This document shows positions 42,649 through 50,854 of a stretch of DNA of 64,000 nt, piece by piece. The stretch covers positions 1 through 64,000 of the forward strand of contig JBAZEM010000010.1 in the NCBI GenBank assembly GCA_041653875.1, given 5' to 3'. Below the pieces are notes generated by a model. It was not told the DNA's origin and did no database searches. It worked only from the letters and a program-made list of their open reading frames with translations. The translations under genes were made by a program, and so were the position numbers. Position 1 is the first letter of the stretch. Every line of letters begins with the position of its first letter. This stretch comes from VSJD01 sp041653875 (GTDB taxonomy: Bacteria > Verrucomicrobiota > Kiritimatiellia > JAAZAB01).

Positions 42649-43902
42649 TTAATGCTTGAAACAGCGCTGGCCGGTGAAAACCATGGCGGCCCGGGCTTCG
42701 TTACAAGCTTCGATGCTTTCGAAATCCCGGTCCGAGCCGCCCGGCTGAATCACGGCCGTCACGCCCTCGCGCAGGCCGACATCCACGCCATCGCGGAACG
42801 GGAAAAAGGCGTCGGAAACCATGCAGCTCCCGGTGATCCCGCCTTTGCGCCGGCTGACCTCGCGATCGATCTCGGCCTTGATGCCCGCGTCTTTCAAATC
42901 GTTGTAGGGGATCTTGTGCTGTTCCCAGCAAAGCCGGTCGGCCAATTTGCGATACGCCTTGTCGCGGGCGATTTCCGCCACGCCGACACGGTCCTGCTCG
43001 CCGGCGCCGATCCCGACTGTCACGCCGTCCTTGACAAAAACAACCGAATTGCTGGTCACGCCGCATTCGATCAGCCAGCCGAAGAGCAAATCGTCGTATT
43101 CTTTTTCCGTCGGCAGGCGGTCGATCTTGTACTCCCTGCCTTTGTGCAGGGCTTGGGCGGGCAACAACTGGGTTTTGTCGCGGGTCTGCGGCACGAAGGA
43201 CCATTGCGCCACCAGGCCGCCATCCACCAGCGCTTTGAAGTCCACAACGCGCTGGGCGGCGAACTCGGCCAGGCGCGTTATGTTGGCAATGCGCATGACA
43301 CGCAGATTTTTCTTTTTGGCGAACAGCTCGAGCACCCCGGCGGCAAAGTCCGGGGCCGCCACCACCTCGGCATATTGCTGGAGGATCAGTTCGGCCGTAT
43401 CGCGGTCCACCGGGCGGTTAAGCACGATGGCCCCGCCGAAGGCCGCCACGCGGTCGGCCAGATTGGCGCGGGCATAGGCCTCGGCCAAGGTGGCGGCCTT
43501 GGCCACGCCGCAGGGATTGTTGTGCTTCACAATGGCCGCGCAGGGTGTTTCCATCAGGTAGCGCATGATATTGAGGGCGTTATCCACGTCGGTGATATTG
43601 GTCTTGCCCGGATGCTTGCCCGACTGGAGTAGTTCGACGTCGGACGCCAGGTAGCGGCCAGACTGGATACTGCGCACCTCGCCCAGAGCCAAGTTGCCGT
43701 TGACCAGCTTGAACAGGGCCGCTTCCTGGCCCGGATTCTCGCCATAGCGCAGGCCTTTTTCGACGCCATCAATCAACCAGCTCGCCTTCTCATAAACGAG
43801 CGTTTGCCGCGCGGCGCCATCCACAAAACTGATTTCCAGCCGCGGCGGAAAATGATCGTCCATGATCGTCTTGTAGGTTGACTTGAAATCCTGAATGGCC
43901 AT
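42649..43902 (-). CDS. AICAR transformylase without the IMP cyclohydrolase domain
   Basis: 417 residues from ATG 43902, with AGGAGG ten bases upstream. It corresponds to the C-terminal AICARFT domain of PurH: LRYGENPGQEAA, the catalytic IVKHNNPCGVAKAAT with Lys-His, FGGAIVLNRPVD, RDKTQLLPAQA and SDAFFPFRDGVD, ending in PGGSDRDFESIEACNE. The MGS-like cyclohydrolase domain (about 200 residues) that normally precedes it is absent, and no start for it exists upstream. It transfers a formyl group to AICAR in purine synthesis; the cyclohydrolase must be encoded elsewhere. Confidence 0.9.
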   Translation of the reverse strand: MAIQDFKSTYKTIMDDHFPPRLEISFVDGAARQTLVYEKASWLIDGVEKGLRYGENPGQEAALFKLVNGNLALGEVRSIQSGRYLASDVELLQSGKHPGKTNITDVDNALNIMRYLMETPCAAIVKHNNPCGVAKAATLAEAYARANLADRVAAFGGAIVLNRPVDRDTAELILQQYAEVVAAPDFAAGVLELFAKKKNLRVMRIANITRLAEFAAQRVVDFKALVDGGLVAQWSFVPQTRDKTQLLPAQALHKGREYKIDRLPTEKEYDDLLFGWLIECGVTSNSVVFVKDGVTVGIGAGEQDRVGVAEIARDKAYRKLADRLCWEQHKIPYNDLKDAGIKAEIDREVSRRKGGITGSCMVSDAFFPFRDGVDVGLREGVTAVIQPGGSDRDFESIEACNEARAAMVFTGQRCFKH

Positions 43903-44095
43903 GACGCGCTTTCCTCCTGGTAAAAAGTCGATATGGAAGTTGGATGAGCGATGCGGAATGATGCCGGAATCCTGGGCAAAAGGCAAGCCGGGGAGTGACC
44001 CCGGAATCATCGCCCAAGGATTAAACAATGCCCGCTAAAAACAGCTTTCGACATCGTTCATGCGGAAACTAACGCGGGCCTTGCCGGGCCCGCAT

Positions 44096-44596
44096 TCACT
44101 CGCCGTACGCGGACAAAATCTCGCCAAAGTAGATGCGGTGGTAGTCCTTGGCCGCATAGTTGTCTTGAATGGTTTTGTCGATAAAACCGCGCGGATCCAT
44201 GTCCTGGCAGTATATTTTCCGGCATTCCAGAATGAAATTTGCCTCGTTATACGATGGCGCGGTCACGCGCCGGGAAGCTTTCAAGGTGAGTTCGGTTTTG
44301 GCAAGTTTATCGCCGTCGCGCCCGGAGAGCGCGCCCAGGGTCTGCAAATCCTTGCGGTGCTTCTCGGGAAAAGCGCACAGGGTGAACGAATCCGATCGTT
44401 CGATATACGCGCGGGTGTGGCGTTGCGGCCTGACGACAATTTGCGCAAAAGGTTTTGCCCACATACAGCCGATACTGCCCCATGCCACCGTCATCATGTT
44501 GCAATCATCGAGGGCGCCGGCGGTCAACAATAACCACCGGTTCATCCATAGGTTGACGACATCGATCGACAGCTCCGTTATGGCAACTTCACGCAT
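44096..44596 (-). CDS. flavin reductase-like FMN-binding protein
   Basis: 166 residues of the split-barrel flavin reductase family: WLLLTAGALDDCNMMTVAWGSIG, then WAKPFAQIVVRPQRHTRAYIERSDSFTLCAFP. This part binds FMN or FAD. Members act as NAD(P)H:flavin reductases or small flavoproteins of unknown partner. AGGA precedes ATG 44596. No monooxygenase partner is adjacent. Confidence 0.8.
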   Translation of the reverse strand: MREVAITELSIDVVNLWMNRWLLLTAGALDDCNMMTVAWGSIGCMWAKPFAQIVVRPQRHTRAYIERSDSFTLCAFPEKHRKDLQTLGALSGRDGDKLAKTELTLKASRRVTAPSYNEANFILECRKIYCQDMDPRGFIDKTIQDNYAAKDYHRIYFGEILSAYGE

Positions 44597-44993
44597 TGGA
44601 TTTCCTTTCTTCCCCGCCTTGGGAAGGAAATATTATTTTGGACAAGCATGCCTTGGTCGTGCTGTAATACTATGTTTGCCGTATTGGAAGTCAAGCCGCC
44701 TTCCGGCGCCCGTGAAAAAATATCCTCAATCGTAATGCCTCGGAACGTGTGAAAAAATCGCCCGGCGAGGGCGCCGGGCCTGCAACAACCCTCAAAAATA
44801 TGGGGAAATTGTAGGCCGTGTGCCCTCACACGGCGTCCGGATTAATTTTTTCACACGTTCTCGGTTACATTGGGCGGATATGCGCATAACAGGTTTGGGT
44901 GTCGCACATCAGGCGCTGCTGCCGTTCGCCAGAACGGCGATCGGCGGTTCTATCGAACCGCATCTACAACCCGGCGTAATTGAGGCGTTATCC
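44597..44993. other. 397-bp gap dominated by palindromic elements
   Basis: The centre is the 118-bp inverted-repeat element at 44743-44860. A second palindrome block follows at 44925-44980 (GCCAGAACGGCGATCGGCGG, GGTTCTATCGAACC). No gene is seen. Confidence 0.6.
44743..44860. mobile_element. MITE-like element with 16-bp terminal inverted repeats
   Basis: Perfect terminal arms GAACGTGTGAAAAAAT (44743-44758) and ATTTTTTCACACGTTC (44845-44860). Inside are a GCCCGGCG/CGCCGGGC hairpin, a GGCCTGCAAC/TTGTAGGCC pair and a CCGTGTG/CACACGG hairpin. No coding capacity. No clear target duplication flanks it. Confidence 0.6.
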
Positions 44994-46436
44994 TCAATCC
45001 GCCCCGGGAATGGTGGGCGGAACCAGCGCCAGCGGCGCGGGCGCGCTCTCGATGACCCGCATCCGCTTCCAGCGCCCCTGGCGATAGCGCCAGCGGAACA
45101 CCAGGGCCAGCGCGCAGACATAGGCCGACACGAAGCCCCAGATGATATAAAGCCCGGCATGGAAATAAACCACCCCCGCCGTGACCGGCAGAACAACCAG
45201 CCCCAGCGACAGACCCGCAATCGTCCACCCGATGAATTTGGTGTCGCCCGCGCCGCGCAGCGCGCCGGAATAAATGACATTGATCGTATCGAACACGCTG
45301 TAAAAAGCGATAAAGCGCAGGACGCCCACGGTCAGACGCCGGACGACCGCAAACTCCGCGGCGTTCCCGCTCCGCGACTGAAATATATCGATCAGCCATC
45401 CCGGCGCCAGAATGAACAGCGCCGCCAGCGCCCACATATAGGCGCAGGTCAAGTGCAGGGCGCTGCGCGTGGCGGCCATGCCGTCCTCCGGGCATCCGCG
45501 CCCGATGGCCTGGCCCACCAGCGTGCTGACGGCGATCGAGAAACCGATCATCGGCATGAAAGCCAGCAGATTGATCGAGCAGGCGATATTGGTGGCCGCC
45601 AGCGCGTCGCGGCCCAGCCGTCCCGCCATCAGCAGAAATATGGTAAATCCGAAAATATCCACAAACACCTGGATCCCGGCCGGCGTCCCGAATTTCAAGA
45701 GGCGTCCGAACAGAATGCGGTCGAAAGCCCACATCCGGCGCATGCCATAGACCCGATCGTTTTTTTCGCGGAACACCGCGCCGGCATAAAGCAGGAACAT
45801 GACCGCCGAACTGGCCACCGTGGCCAAAGCGGAGCCGGTTATCCCCATTTCCGGGAACCCGCCGTACCCGTTGATGAGCATGTAATTCAACGGCACATTG
45901 AGCGTCACGCCGATGACATTGATAACCATGATGGGCGTGGTCAGGCCGCGCCCGGAATAAAAACAGCTTAGCGCGTTCTGCAGAAGCCCGAACACGGATC
46001 CCAGCATGAGAATCCGGAAATAGATCGTCTCAAGCTCCTGAATCCGCGGCGCGTGGCCGGCCAGCCGGAACAGGCTTCCGCCCATGAAGGACAGGCCCGC
46101 CAGCAGAATGCCGGCGGCCAGCGCCAAATAGATCCCCTGCCAGACCGCGCTGCCGACCCGGCGGGGCAGATGCGCGCCGACATATTGCGCCACAAAGGTG
46201 TTGGTGAACTCGACCATGCCCATGAAAAAACACATGAACATGAAGGCCAACAGCCCCGCCGGCACTGACGCCGCCAGGGTGTCCAGCGAGTAGCGTCCCA
46301 GGAACAGCCGGTCAGTGAACAGCATGACCGTATGCGAACTCATGCTGATAATCAGCGGCAGGCCGATCTTGAACACCGCGCGATAGCCGCCGGGCCGGCG
46401 CCAGTTTTCGACAAGGCGTTGGAAAAAGGAGGTCAT
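44994..46436 (-). CDS. MATE-family multidrug efflux transporter
   Basis: 480 residues with twelve hydrophobic segments in two similar halves. Typical MATE positions: GLPLIISMSSHTVMLFTDRLFLGRYS (helix 1-2), EFTNTFVAQYVGA, and the second half with FSIAVSTLVGQAIGRGCPEDG. It exports cationic drugs in exchange for protons or sodium. It is alone; the upstream 240 bp contain a palindromic repeat. Confidence 0.92.
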   Translation of the reverse strand: MTSFFQRLVENWRRPGGYRAVFKIGLPLIISMSSHTVMLFTDRLFLGRYSLDTLAASVPAGLLAFMFMCFFMGMVEFTNTFVAQYVGAHLPRRVGSAVWQGIYLALAAGILLAGLSFMGGSLFRLAGHAPRIQELETIYFRILMLGSVFGLLQNALSCFYSGRGLTTPIMVINVIGVTLNVPLNYMLINGYGGFPEMGITGSALATVASSAVMFLLYAGAVFREKNDRVYGMRRMWAFDRILFGRLLKFGTPAGIQVFVDIFGFTIFLLMAGRLGRDALAATNIACSINLLAFMPMIGFSIAVSTLVGQAIGRGCPEDGMAATRSALHLTCAYMWALAALFILAPGWLIDIFQSRSGNAAEFAVVRRLTVGVLRFIAFYSVFDTINVIYSGALRGAGDTKFIGWTIAGLSLGLVVLPVTAGVVYFHAGLYIIWGFVSAYVCALALVFRWRYRQGRWKRMRVIESAPAPLALVPPTIPGAD

Positions 46437-46534
46437 ACGATTGGCCGGGTATACTAAATTCCGCTTGATTCGTCCATTGGATACACGTTATGATTTATCA
46501 AATTCATTGATTAGGCAACTAACGCCGCAACTAT

Positions 46535-46605
46535 GCCGTTCTATCGAACGGCCCCTACACCGGATTGGTGTAGCGACGGTTCGCGAGAACCGCAACGGTT
46601 GAAAC
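46535..46605. repeat. nested palindromes with CGTTCTATCGAACG and CGGTTCGCGAGAACCG
   Basis: Two perfect inner hairpins surround a CCTACACC...GGTGTAG pair. The same words occur at 44940-44975, 62347-62450 and 63664-63770, making a recognisable subfamily. Confidence 0.7.
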
Positions 46606-46676
46606 TGTGCATTTAATAAAGCCGCGCTTCATACCGCCGGGGCGCGGCCGGCATAGAACCGCCAACGAGGCCAACC

Positions 46677-47894
46677 ATGATTATAAAACGAACACTCGCG
46701 GCAACCTGGCTCCTGCCCGCCCTGCTAATCCTGGCGCTGGTTGCTTGCGGTTGCAAACGCGCCGCGCATGCGCCCCGGCTGCAGCCGCCCGAGGTGCTGG
46801 TGATGGATGTGGTCCAGAAAGACGTCACTGTTTACGGGGACTGGATCGGCACGCTCGACGGAATGGTTAACGCCCAGATCCACGCCCAGGTCAGCGGCTG
46901 CCTGATGGCCCAGTGTTACCGGGAAGGCGAGCTCGTCCACAAAGGCGACCTGCTTTTTCAAATCGATCCGCGTCCCTTCCAGGCGGCGTTGGACAAGGCC
47001 AAGGGCCGGCTGGCCGAATCCCAGGCAAATTTGGACCTGACCGCCATCAACGTCAAGCGCTACACGCCCCTGGCCAAAAACAACGCCATCAGCCAGCAGG
47101 AATTGGATAATGCCATTCAATCCAACAAGGGCGCGCAAGCCGCGTTGGAATCGGCCCAGGCGGCCGTCCAGCAGGCCGAACTGAACTTGGGGTTTACCAA
47201 GGTCACTTCGCCGATTGACGGCATCGCCGGCATCGCCGAGGCCCAGGTCGGCGACCTGGTGGGCCCGAACAGTTCCGAGCTGACGGCCGTTTCCACGGTG
47301 GATCCGATCAAAGTTTATTTCCCGATCAGCGAGCAGGAATACATGCTGGCGATGAAGAGCAGGATGGAACAGGGAAGAGGCGACTCAACCCCCGGCCACA
47401 CGACCAACAATCTGGAGCTGATCCTGGCCAACGGCGAAACCTATCCGCACAAGGGCGAAATTTTCACCGCCGACCGCCAGGTCAATATCAAGACAGGCAC
47501 AATCCGGATCGCCGGTTTGTTCCCCAATCCTCATTTCATCCTGCGGCCCGGTCAGTATGCGCATGTGCGCTTGCCCATTAAAACACTGGCCGGCGCGCTC
47601 CTGGCGCCCCAGCGTGCGGTCGCCGAAACGCAGGGCAGTTATCATGTGACGGTCGTGGACAAGAACAATCGGGCCTCGATCCGAACCGTGCAGACTGGCG
47701 ACCGCAGCGGGCCGTTCTGGGTCATCACCAAAGGACTGAACCCCGGCGAGCGCGTGGTGGTCGAGGGCATGCAAAAGGCCCGCGAAGGCGTCATCGTCAA
47801 CCCGCAGCCCTATATTGCGGAACCCGCCCCCGCCCCGGCGGCGGGCACGAACGTGCCGGCCCCCGCTGCCGCAACGCATACCACAGCCCAATGA
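46677..47894 (+). CDS. RND efflux periplasmic adaptor lipoprotein (first system)
   Basis: 405 residues. Lipoprotein signal with lipobox LVAC (Cys ~24). AcrA/MexA order: lipoyl half-motifs (NAQIHAQVSGCLMAQCYREGE and IDGIAGIAEAQVGDLVG), alpha-hairpin (~100-165), beta-barrel and membrane-proximal domain (LLAPQRAVAETQGSYHVTVV). It should link the inner-membrane pump with the outer-membrane channel. Both are encoded downstream, but 6 kb away; the foreign block begins 20 bp after its stop. Confidence 0.93.
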   Translation: MIIKRTLAATWLLPALLILALVACGCKRAAHAPRLQPPEVLVMDVVQKDVTVYGDWIGTLDGMVNAQIHAQVSGCLMAQCYREGELVHKGDLLFQIDPRPFQAALDKAKGRLAESQANLDLTAINVKRYTPLAKNNAISQQELDNAIQSNKGAQAALESAQAAVQQAELNLGFTKVTSPIDGIAGIAEAQVGDLVGPNSSELTAVSTVDPIKVYFPISEQEYMLAMKSRMEQGRGDSTPGHTTNNLELILANGETYPHKGEIFTADRQVNIKTGTIRIAGLFPNPHFILRPGQYAHVRLPIKTLAGALLAPQRAVAETQGSYHVTVVDKNNRASIRTVQTGDRSGPFWVITKGLNPGERVVVEGMQKAREGVIVNPQPYIAEPAPAPAAGTNVPAPAAATHTTAQ

Positions 47895-47913
47895 TCTGGA
47901 TTATAGCGGTTCC

Positions 47914-47921
47914 TAACGTTC
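47914..47921. other. TAACGTTC, left junction of the cassette-like block
   Basis: CCTAACGTTCAAG lies 20 bp after the adaptor stop. The same word, (T)AACGTTC or GACGTTC, ends each of the attC-like sites at 48640-48705, 50105-50173 and 51265-51333, always in this orientation. This copy has no left half, as expected for the first junction of an inserted array. Confidence 0.45.
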
Positions 47922-47948
47922 AAGTTATTAGGACGGGCAACGCAAAAG

Positions 47949-48016
47949 GTAGGGCGAACCGTCCCCGGTGAGCCGTCCGGAAAAGACACAACTCGGCAGG
48001 GACGCCTCACCCTACC
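47949..48016. repeat. GGTAGGGCG...CACCCTACC palindrome
   Basis: Long imperfect inverted repeat: GGTAGGGCGAACCGTCCC against the complement of GGGACGCCTCACCCTACC. It belongs to the GGTAGGGC family. It directly adjoins the left 20-bp terminal repeat of the following small element. Confidence 0.6.
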
Positions 48017-48017
48017 A

Positions 48018-48554
48018 AAAACATACACGCAAAAACGAATGTTTTCTTTGGAAAGCTAAAGCCGTGGCGTGGTAAACTGGCACAACTGTCCGACGATGCG
48101 TTCGAGGCATATCATCCCTCGTCAAGCATCAAAGTGATGATATTTTTGAGGCATAATAACTGTCCAGAGAAACCAATGGAAAGCGACATCATCAACAGAG
48201 CGCTTCAAAGCACGCGCGGTATTTCCGAGAGCATGCGCGCTCTTGACAGCGCACTAATGGAAGAAGGCATCCGTAAAAGAAAGGTGACAGACGCCCAAGT
48301 CGTCCTGCCGCACCTCCTATCAGGCGATGCGACCTTCCAAGCTATAGAGCACGCGGTTGATGATCTCGTCAAGTGTGTCCCTCAAGACCACGACGTCCTG
48401 ATTCTGGTAGATGATCTCACCGTACATGACGCTAGATTCATCGGACCGCATACCTTCCTTTTTGAGGGCGTAAACCCGGAAGGGCGCCGCGCTGCGGTAG
48501 TCTGCCACTTTAGCACCTTTTTCGTAAAGATACACGTTTTTGCGTGTATGTTTT
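48018..48554. repeat. pair of 20-bp perfect inverted repeats flanking ~500 bp
   Basis: The right copy (48535-48554, CGTTTTTGCGTGTATGTTTT) is the exact complement of 48018-48037. They frame the hypothetical ORF at 48176-48556, whose stop lies just beyond the right copy. They could be termini of a small transposed unit, or long-range hairpin arms. Confidence 0.6.
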
Positions 48555-48556
48555 GA
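48176..48556 (+). CDS. hypothetical protein, possibly truncated
   Basis: 126 residues from ATG 48176 (ATG 48134 also possible). I do not recognise it. It is acidic-to-neutral with a helical N-terminus (SDIINRALQSTRGISESMRALDSAL) and a C-terminal part (FIGPHTFLFEGVNPEGRRAAVVCHFS) that reads like a real fold. The last ~12 residues are encoded by a 20-bp inverted repeat. The frame upstream of 48134 stays open and sensible (LAQLSDDAFEAYHPSSS), so this may be the end of a longer protein cut off by recombination. A 71-codon frame on the other strand (48320-48535) is an alternative. Confidence 0.35.
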   Translation: MESDIINRALQSTRGISESMRALDSALMEEGIRKRKVTDAQVVLPHLLSGDATFQAIEHAVDDLVKCVPQDHDVLILVDDLTVHDARFIGPHTFLFEGVNPEGRRAAVVCHFSTFFVKIHVFACMF

Positions 48557-48639
48557 CCGTCGATTTATGCGGCCAGATCAAACAATTGGATTGGCAAATC
48601 ATGATTTTTGACTTTCAGTGCAGCAGACATGAAAAAACG

Positions 48640-48705
48640 ACCGAACAACAAAGTGCCTGAGGATATGGCTCGCAAGCTCGCCGATCCTCAGCGCTGACGT
48701 TCGCC
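48640..48705 (+). repeat. attC-like site A
   Basis: Left part CCGAACAACAAAGTGCC, perfect inner stem CTGAGGAT/ATCCTCAG with a 17-base loop, right part GCGCTGACGTTCGCC. The outer CGAAC pairs with GTTCG. This is the layout of a folded integron recombination site, with the AAC/GTT core; flanking bases fit the RYYYAAC/GTTRRRY consensus with mismatches. Confidence 0.45.
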
Positions 48706-48752
48706 AGAAAAATAGGATTGCTGATACCAAGACATCGTGATATGATACGGTT

Positions 48753-49028
48753 ATGAAATTCGAATGTGACCCGCAAAAGGCCGCCAGCAACCAACGGAAG
48801 CACGGCGTGTCGTTTCAAGAGGCCGCATCGGTTTTTAGTGATTCCCTTTCGATCACCTATCACGATCCGGATCATTCTATCACAGAATACCGGTTTATCA
48901 CGGTGGGAATGTCGCAGTCTGGGCGAGTGCTCATGGTCGCGCACACAGACCGCGGAGACAACATTCGGATCATCAGCGCAAGAAGAACAACACATCAGGA
49001 AAGAAAACATTATGAAGAAGGTGAATAA
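48753..49028 (+). CDS. brnT: BrnT-family toxin
   Basis: 91 residues. The family start MKFECDPQKAASNQRKHGVSF and the HTDRGDNIRIISARRTTHQERKHYEE end are characteristic. BrnT is a RelE-fold ribonuclease that blocks translation until bound by BrnA. It overlaps the next gene by 17 bp, as expected for a toxin-first module. Confidence 0.92.
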   Translation: MKFECDPQKAASNQRKHGVSFQEAASVFSDSLSITYHDPDHSITEYRFITVGMSQSGRVLMVAHTDRGDNIRIISARRTTHQERKHYEEGE

Positions 49029-49242
49029 CAGAGAAATGGAAAACGATCTGCGACCGGAATACGACCTCTCTAAACTCAAGGGCGGCGTGCGAGGGAAATA
49101 CGCCAAACGGTTCCAGCAGGGGACAAACCTTATCCTGCTCTCCCCGGATGTGGCTCGGTACTTCCCCGACGAACGGTCCGTGAATACCGTGTTGAGATCC
49201 CTTGTCGGGATTGCCAAGACTGAACTCTGTCACACTCACTGA
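49012..49242 (+). CDS. brnA: BrnA-like antitoxin
   Basis: 76 residues from ATG 49012. The LRPEYDLSKLKGGVRGKYAKRF segment, then TNLILLSPDVARYFPDERSVNTVLR, matches the antitoxin usually paired with BrnT-type toxins: a toxin-binding tail and a ribbon-helix-helix-like DNA-binding part. It should bind BrnT and repress the operon. The open frame upstream of 49012 is the shifted reading of brnT. Confidence 0.85.
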   Translation: MKKVNNREMENDLRPEYDLSKLKGGVRGKYAKRFQQGTNLILLSPDVARYFPDERSVNTVLRSLVGIAKTELCHTH

Positions 49243-49315
49243 GTCAAAAAAGCTCAACATGGCAAACCACCGGCTTCAGCGTGCCGCGCCTAACCCGTGC
49301 CTTTGAGGTGACATC

Positions 49316-49591
49316 ATGAATCCAAGAGTCAAGAACGTTGCCGTCACCGATGACTACAAGCTGAAACTCGAGTTCGCAAACGGAGAAACCGGAGTGTTCG
49401 ATTGCTCGCCCCTCCTCGACCTTGACGTGTTCAAGGAACTCCGTGACAAGAACTATTTCAGACAGGCGCGAGCGGAATACGGGACTGTAACTTGGCCCCA
49501 CGAGCAGGATGTCTGTCCTGATACACTCTACATGGATTCTAAACGCAACACCATGCGCCAACAAGAGCCTTGGTCCATACGTTCCAAATAA
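49316..49591 (+). CDS. DUF2442 protein (first copy)
   Basis: 91 residues. VKNVAVTDDYKLKLEFANGETGVFDCSPLL then FKELRDKNYFRQARAEYGTVTWPHEQDVCPDTLY is the DUF2442 pattern. These small proteins often accompany toxin-antitoxin genes or DUF4160 proteins; their function is not established. In the preceding 73 bp a GCTCAAC that fits RYYYAAC exactly is present, but no matching GTT half is clear. Confidence 0.85.
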   Translation: MNPRVKNVAVTDDYKLKLEFANGETGVFDCSPLLDLDVFKELRDKNYFRQARAEYGTVTWPHEQDVCPDTLYMDSKRNTMRQQEPWSIRSK

Positions 49592-49606
49592 AACTATCTT
49601 TCTTAT

Positions 49607-49825
49607 ATGATGACCACAAAGGATATAGCGCTGCAAACCATTGAGAGGCTTCCCAACACCGCCACATGGGCGGATATCGAAGAGCGTGTTCGTTTTCTGG
49701 CGGCTATCGATAAGGGCTTGGATGATATTCGGGCCGGCCGTGTGATTCCTCATGCCGATGTGAAACGGAGTCTCGGTCAATGGCTTTCAAAATTATCTGG
49801 TCCAACACGGCTGGTGAAAACCTAA
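49607..49825 (+). CDS. ParD-like antitoxin
   Basis: 72 residues (or 71 from the second ATG). IALQTIERLPNTATWADIEERVRFLAAIDKGLDDIRAGRVIPHADVKRSL matches the helical antitoxins paired with ParE/RelE toxins; the AGRVIPHADVK part is the toxin-binding tail. It overlaps the toxin gene by 46 bp. Confidence 0.85.
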   Translation: MMTTKDIALQTIERLPNTATWADIEERVRFLAAIDKGLDDIRAGRVIPHADVKRSLGQWLSKLSGPTRLVKT

Positions 49826-50085
49826 AAGAAATAGTCTTCTATATCGGCCTGGATAATCCTGACGCCGCCGCATGTCTTGCCGCGCGGATTCTGAGCCGGA
49901 TTGAAATCGCCGCGCAGTATCCCTTGTCGTTGCGCGTAGCGCCGGAAAAGAACAGCCGCAAGATACGCGAGGCGCTGCTAAATCCCTATTGCATCGTTTT
50001 CGCTGTCGATGAAAAGCGGGGCGTCCTTCACGTCCTGCGAATCTGGCACGCGGCGCGAGGGATACCGGAAATAGAGGAAATATAA
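49780..50085 (+). CDS. ParE/RelE-family toxin
   Basis: 101 residues with the family layout: KIIWSNTAGENLKEIVFYI, AARILSRIEIAAQYPLSLRVAPE, KIREALLNPYCIVFAVDEKRGVLHVLRIWHAARG. The C-terminal VLRIWHAAR is typical. It targets either gyrase (ParE) or ribosome-bound mRNA (RelE). A damaged duplicate of its central part lies at 50729-50838. Confidence 0.9.
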   Translation: MAFKIIWSNTAGENLKEIVFYIGLDNPDAAACLAARILSRIEIAAQYPLSLRVAPEKNSRKIREALLNPYCIVFAVDEKRGVLHVLRIWHAARGIPEIEEI

Positions 50086-50104
50086 GAAGCCGAACATTGA
50101 AAGG

Positions 50105-50173
50105 GTTCAACAAGGCGGTGGTGGATAGCTTTGGCCTGTAGCGGGCCTTGCACTCACGCCGCTAACGTTCGGC
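50105..50173 (+). repeat. attC-like site B
   Basis: 69 bp starting GTTCAAC (fits RYYYAAC) AAGGCGGTGGTGGATAG and ending CACTCACGCCGCTAACGTTCGGC. It is 20 bp after the toxin stop. About 85% of positions match site C, and both have the same length, which is the strongest evidence for a recombination-site family. Confidence 0.55.
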
Positions 50174-50219
50174 CTGTAATAAAATAGACATAACCGGGAA
50201 GAAAAAGTAATATCCAGTC

Positions 50220-50465
50220 ATGCCTGTTGTATTCAGACATAGGGGATATAGGTTTTTCTTCCACTCGAACGAAGGCGAGCCGCGAGAACCATTACATATC
50301 CATGTGCGCCACGGCGAGGCGGTTGCAAAGTTTTGGCTCGAGCCCATGCCGGAAGTGGCGGAATCATACGCTATGTCGGCGAGTGAGTTGCACGAATTGC
50401 TCGATATCGCCGTGGAACATAAGGCGGAAATTGAGAGGTACTGGAATGAATACTTTAGCGCTTGA
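50220..50465 (+). CDS. DUF4160 protein
   Basis: 81 residues. The VVFRHRGYRFFFHSNEGEPREPLHIHVRHGEAVAKFWLEP pattern defines DUF4160, a small protein that usually sits directly before a DUF2442 gene. That holds here, with a 20-bp overlap. Function is unknown; the pairing suggests a module like a toxin-antitoxin system. Confidence 0.88.
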   Translation: MPVVFRHRGYRFFFHSNEGEPREPLHIHVRHGEAVAKFWLEPMPEVAESYAMSASELHELLDIAVEHKAEIERYWNEYFSA

Positions 50466-50706
50466 ACCCATGGCAACGCGATTACGTTTCGAGGCGGACA
50501 CGATGTGGCTTGAACTGGCGGATGGTCGTCAGCTTGGCGTGCCTTTGGCTTATTTCCCGAGACTTTTACGCGCCACTTCATCCCAACGCGCTAAATACTC
50601 CATCTCTGGAGGAGGAACCGGACTCCATTGGGACGAACTTGACGAGGATATCTCCGTTCCAGCGCTGTTCTTGGGTATAGGCGACAGAACTCGCCTGGCG
50701 TCATAG
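50446..50706 (+). CDS. DUF2442 protein (second copy)
   Basis: 86 residues from ATG 50446. ATRLRFEADTMWLELADGRQLGVPLAYFPRL then GGTGLHWDELDEDISVPALFLG is the DUF2442 variant found after DUF4160. It differs strongly from the copy at 49316. Confidence 0.85.
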   Translation: MNTLALEPMATRLRFEADTMWLELADGRQLGVPLAYFPRLLRATSSQRAKYSISGGGTGLHWDELDEDISVPALFLGIGDRTRLAS

Positions 50707-50715
50707 CCCGCGCGT

Positions 50716-50840
50716 TCCGATCCGGATGGAAAGTGCCGCACAGTATTCCTTGTCTTTGCGCGGGGTGCCGGGAAAGAACAGCCGCAAGATACGCGAGGCG
50801 TTGCTAAATCCCTGTCGCGCATCGTTTTCGCTGTCGACAC
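50716..50840 (+). pseudogene. fragment of a parE-like toxin gene
   Basis: Nearly the same DNA as parE 49893-50025: the frame reads MESAAQYSLSLRGVPGKN, SRKIREALLNP, then a small deletion shifts it. There is no start or C-terminus of a toxin. It indicates duplication and decay in this block. An open frame joins it to the next gene but is not the natural start of that protein. Confidence 0.8.
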
Positions 50841-50854
50841 AAGGAAAGGAAACA

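Noticed and set aside
48320..48535. 71-codon minus-strand frame in the orphan ORF region
   Set aside because: It begins with GTG inside the inverted repeat and runs against all neighbouring genes. It is not excluded, but the plus frame is longer and co-directional.
49243..49315. Another attC-like site between brnA and DUF2442
   Set aside because: GCTCAAC fits one core half, but no paired GTT half is found at a suitable distance; not counted.
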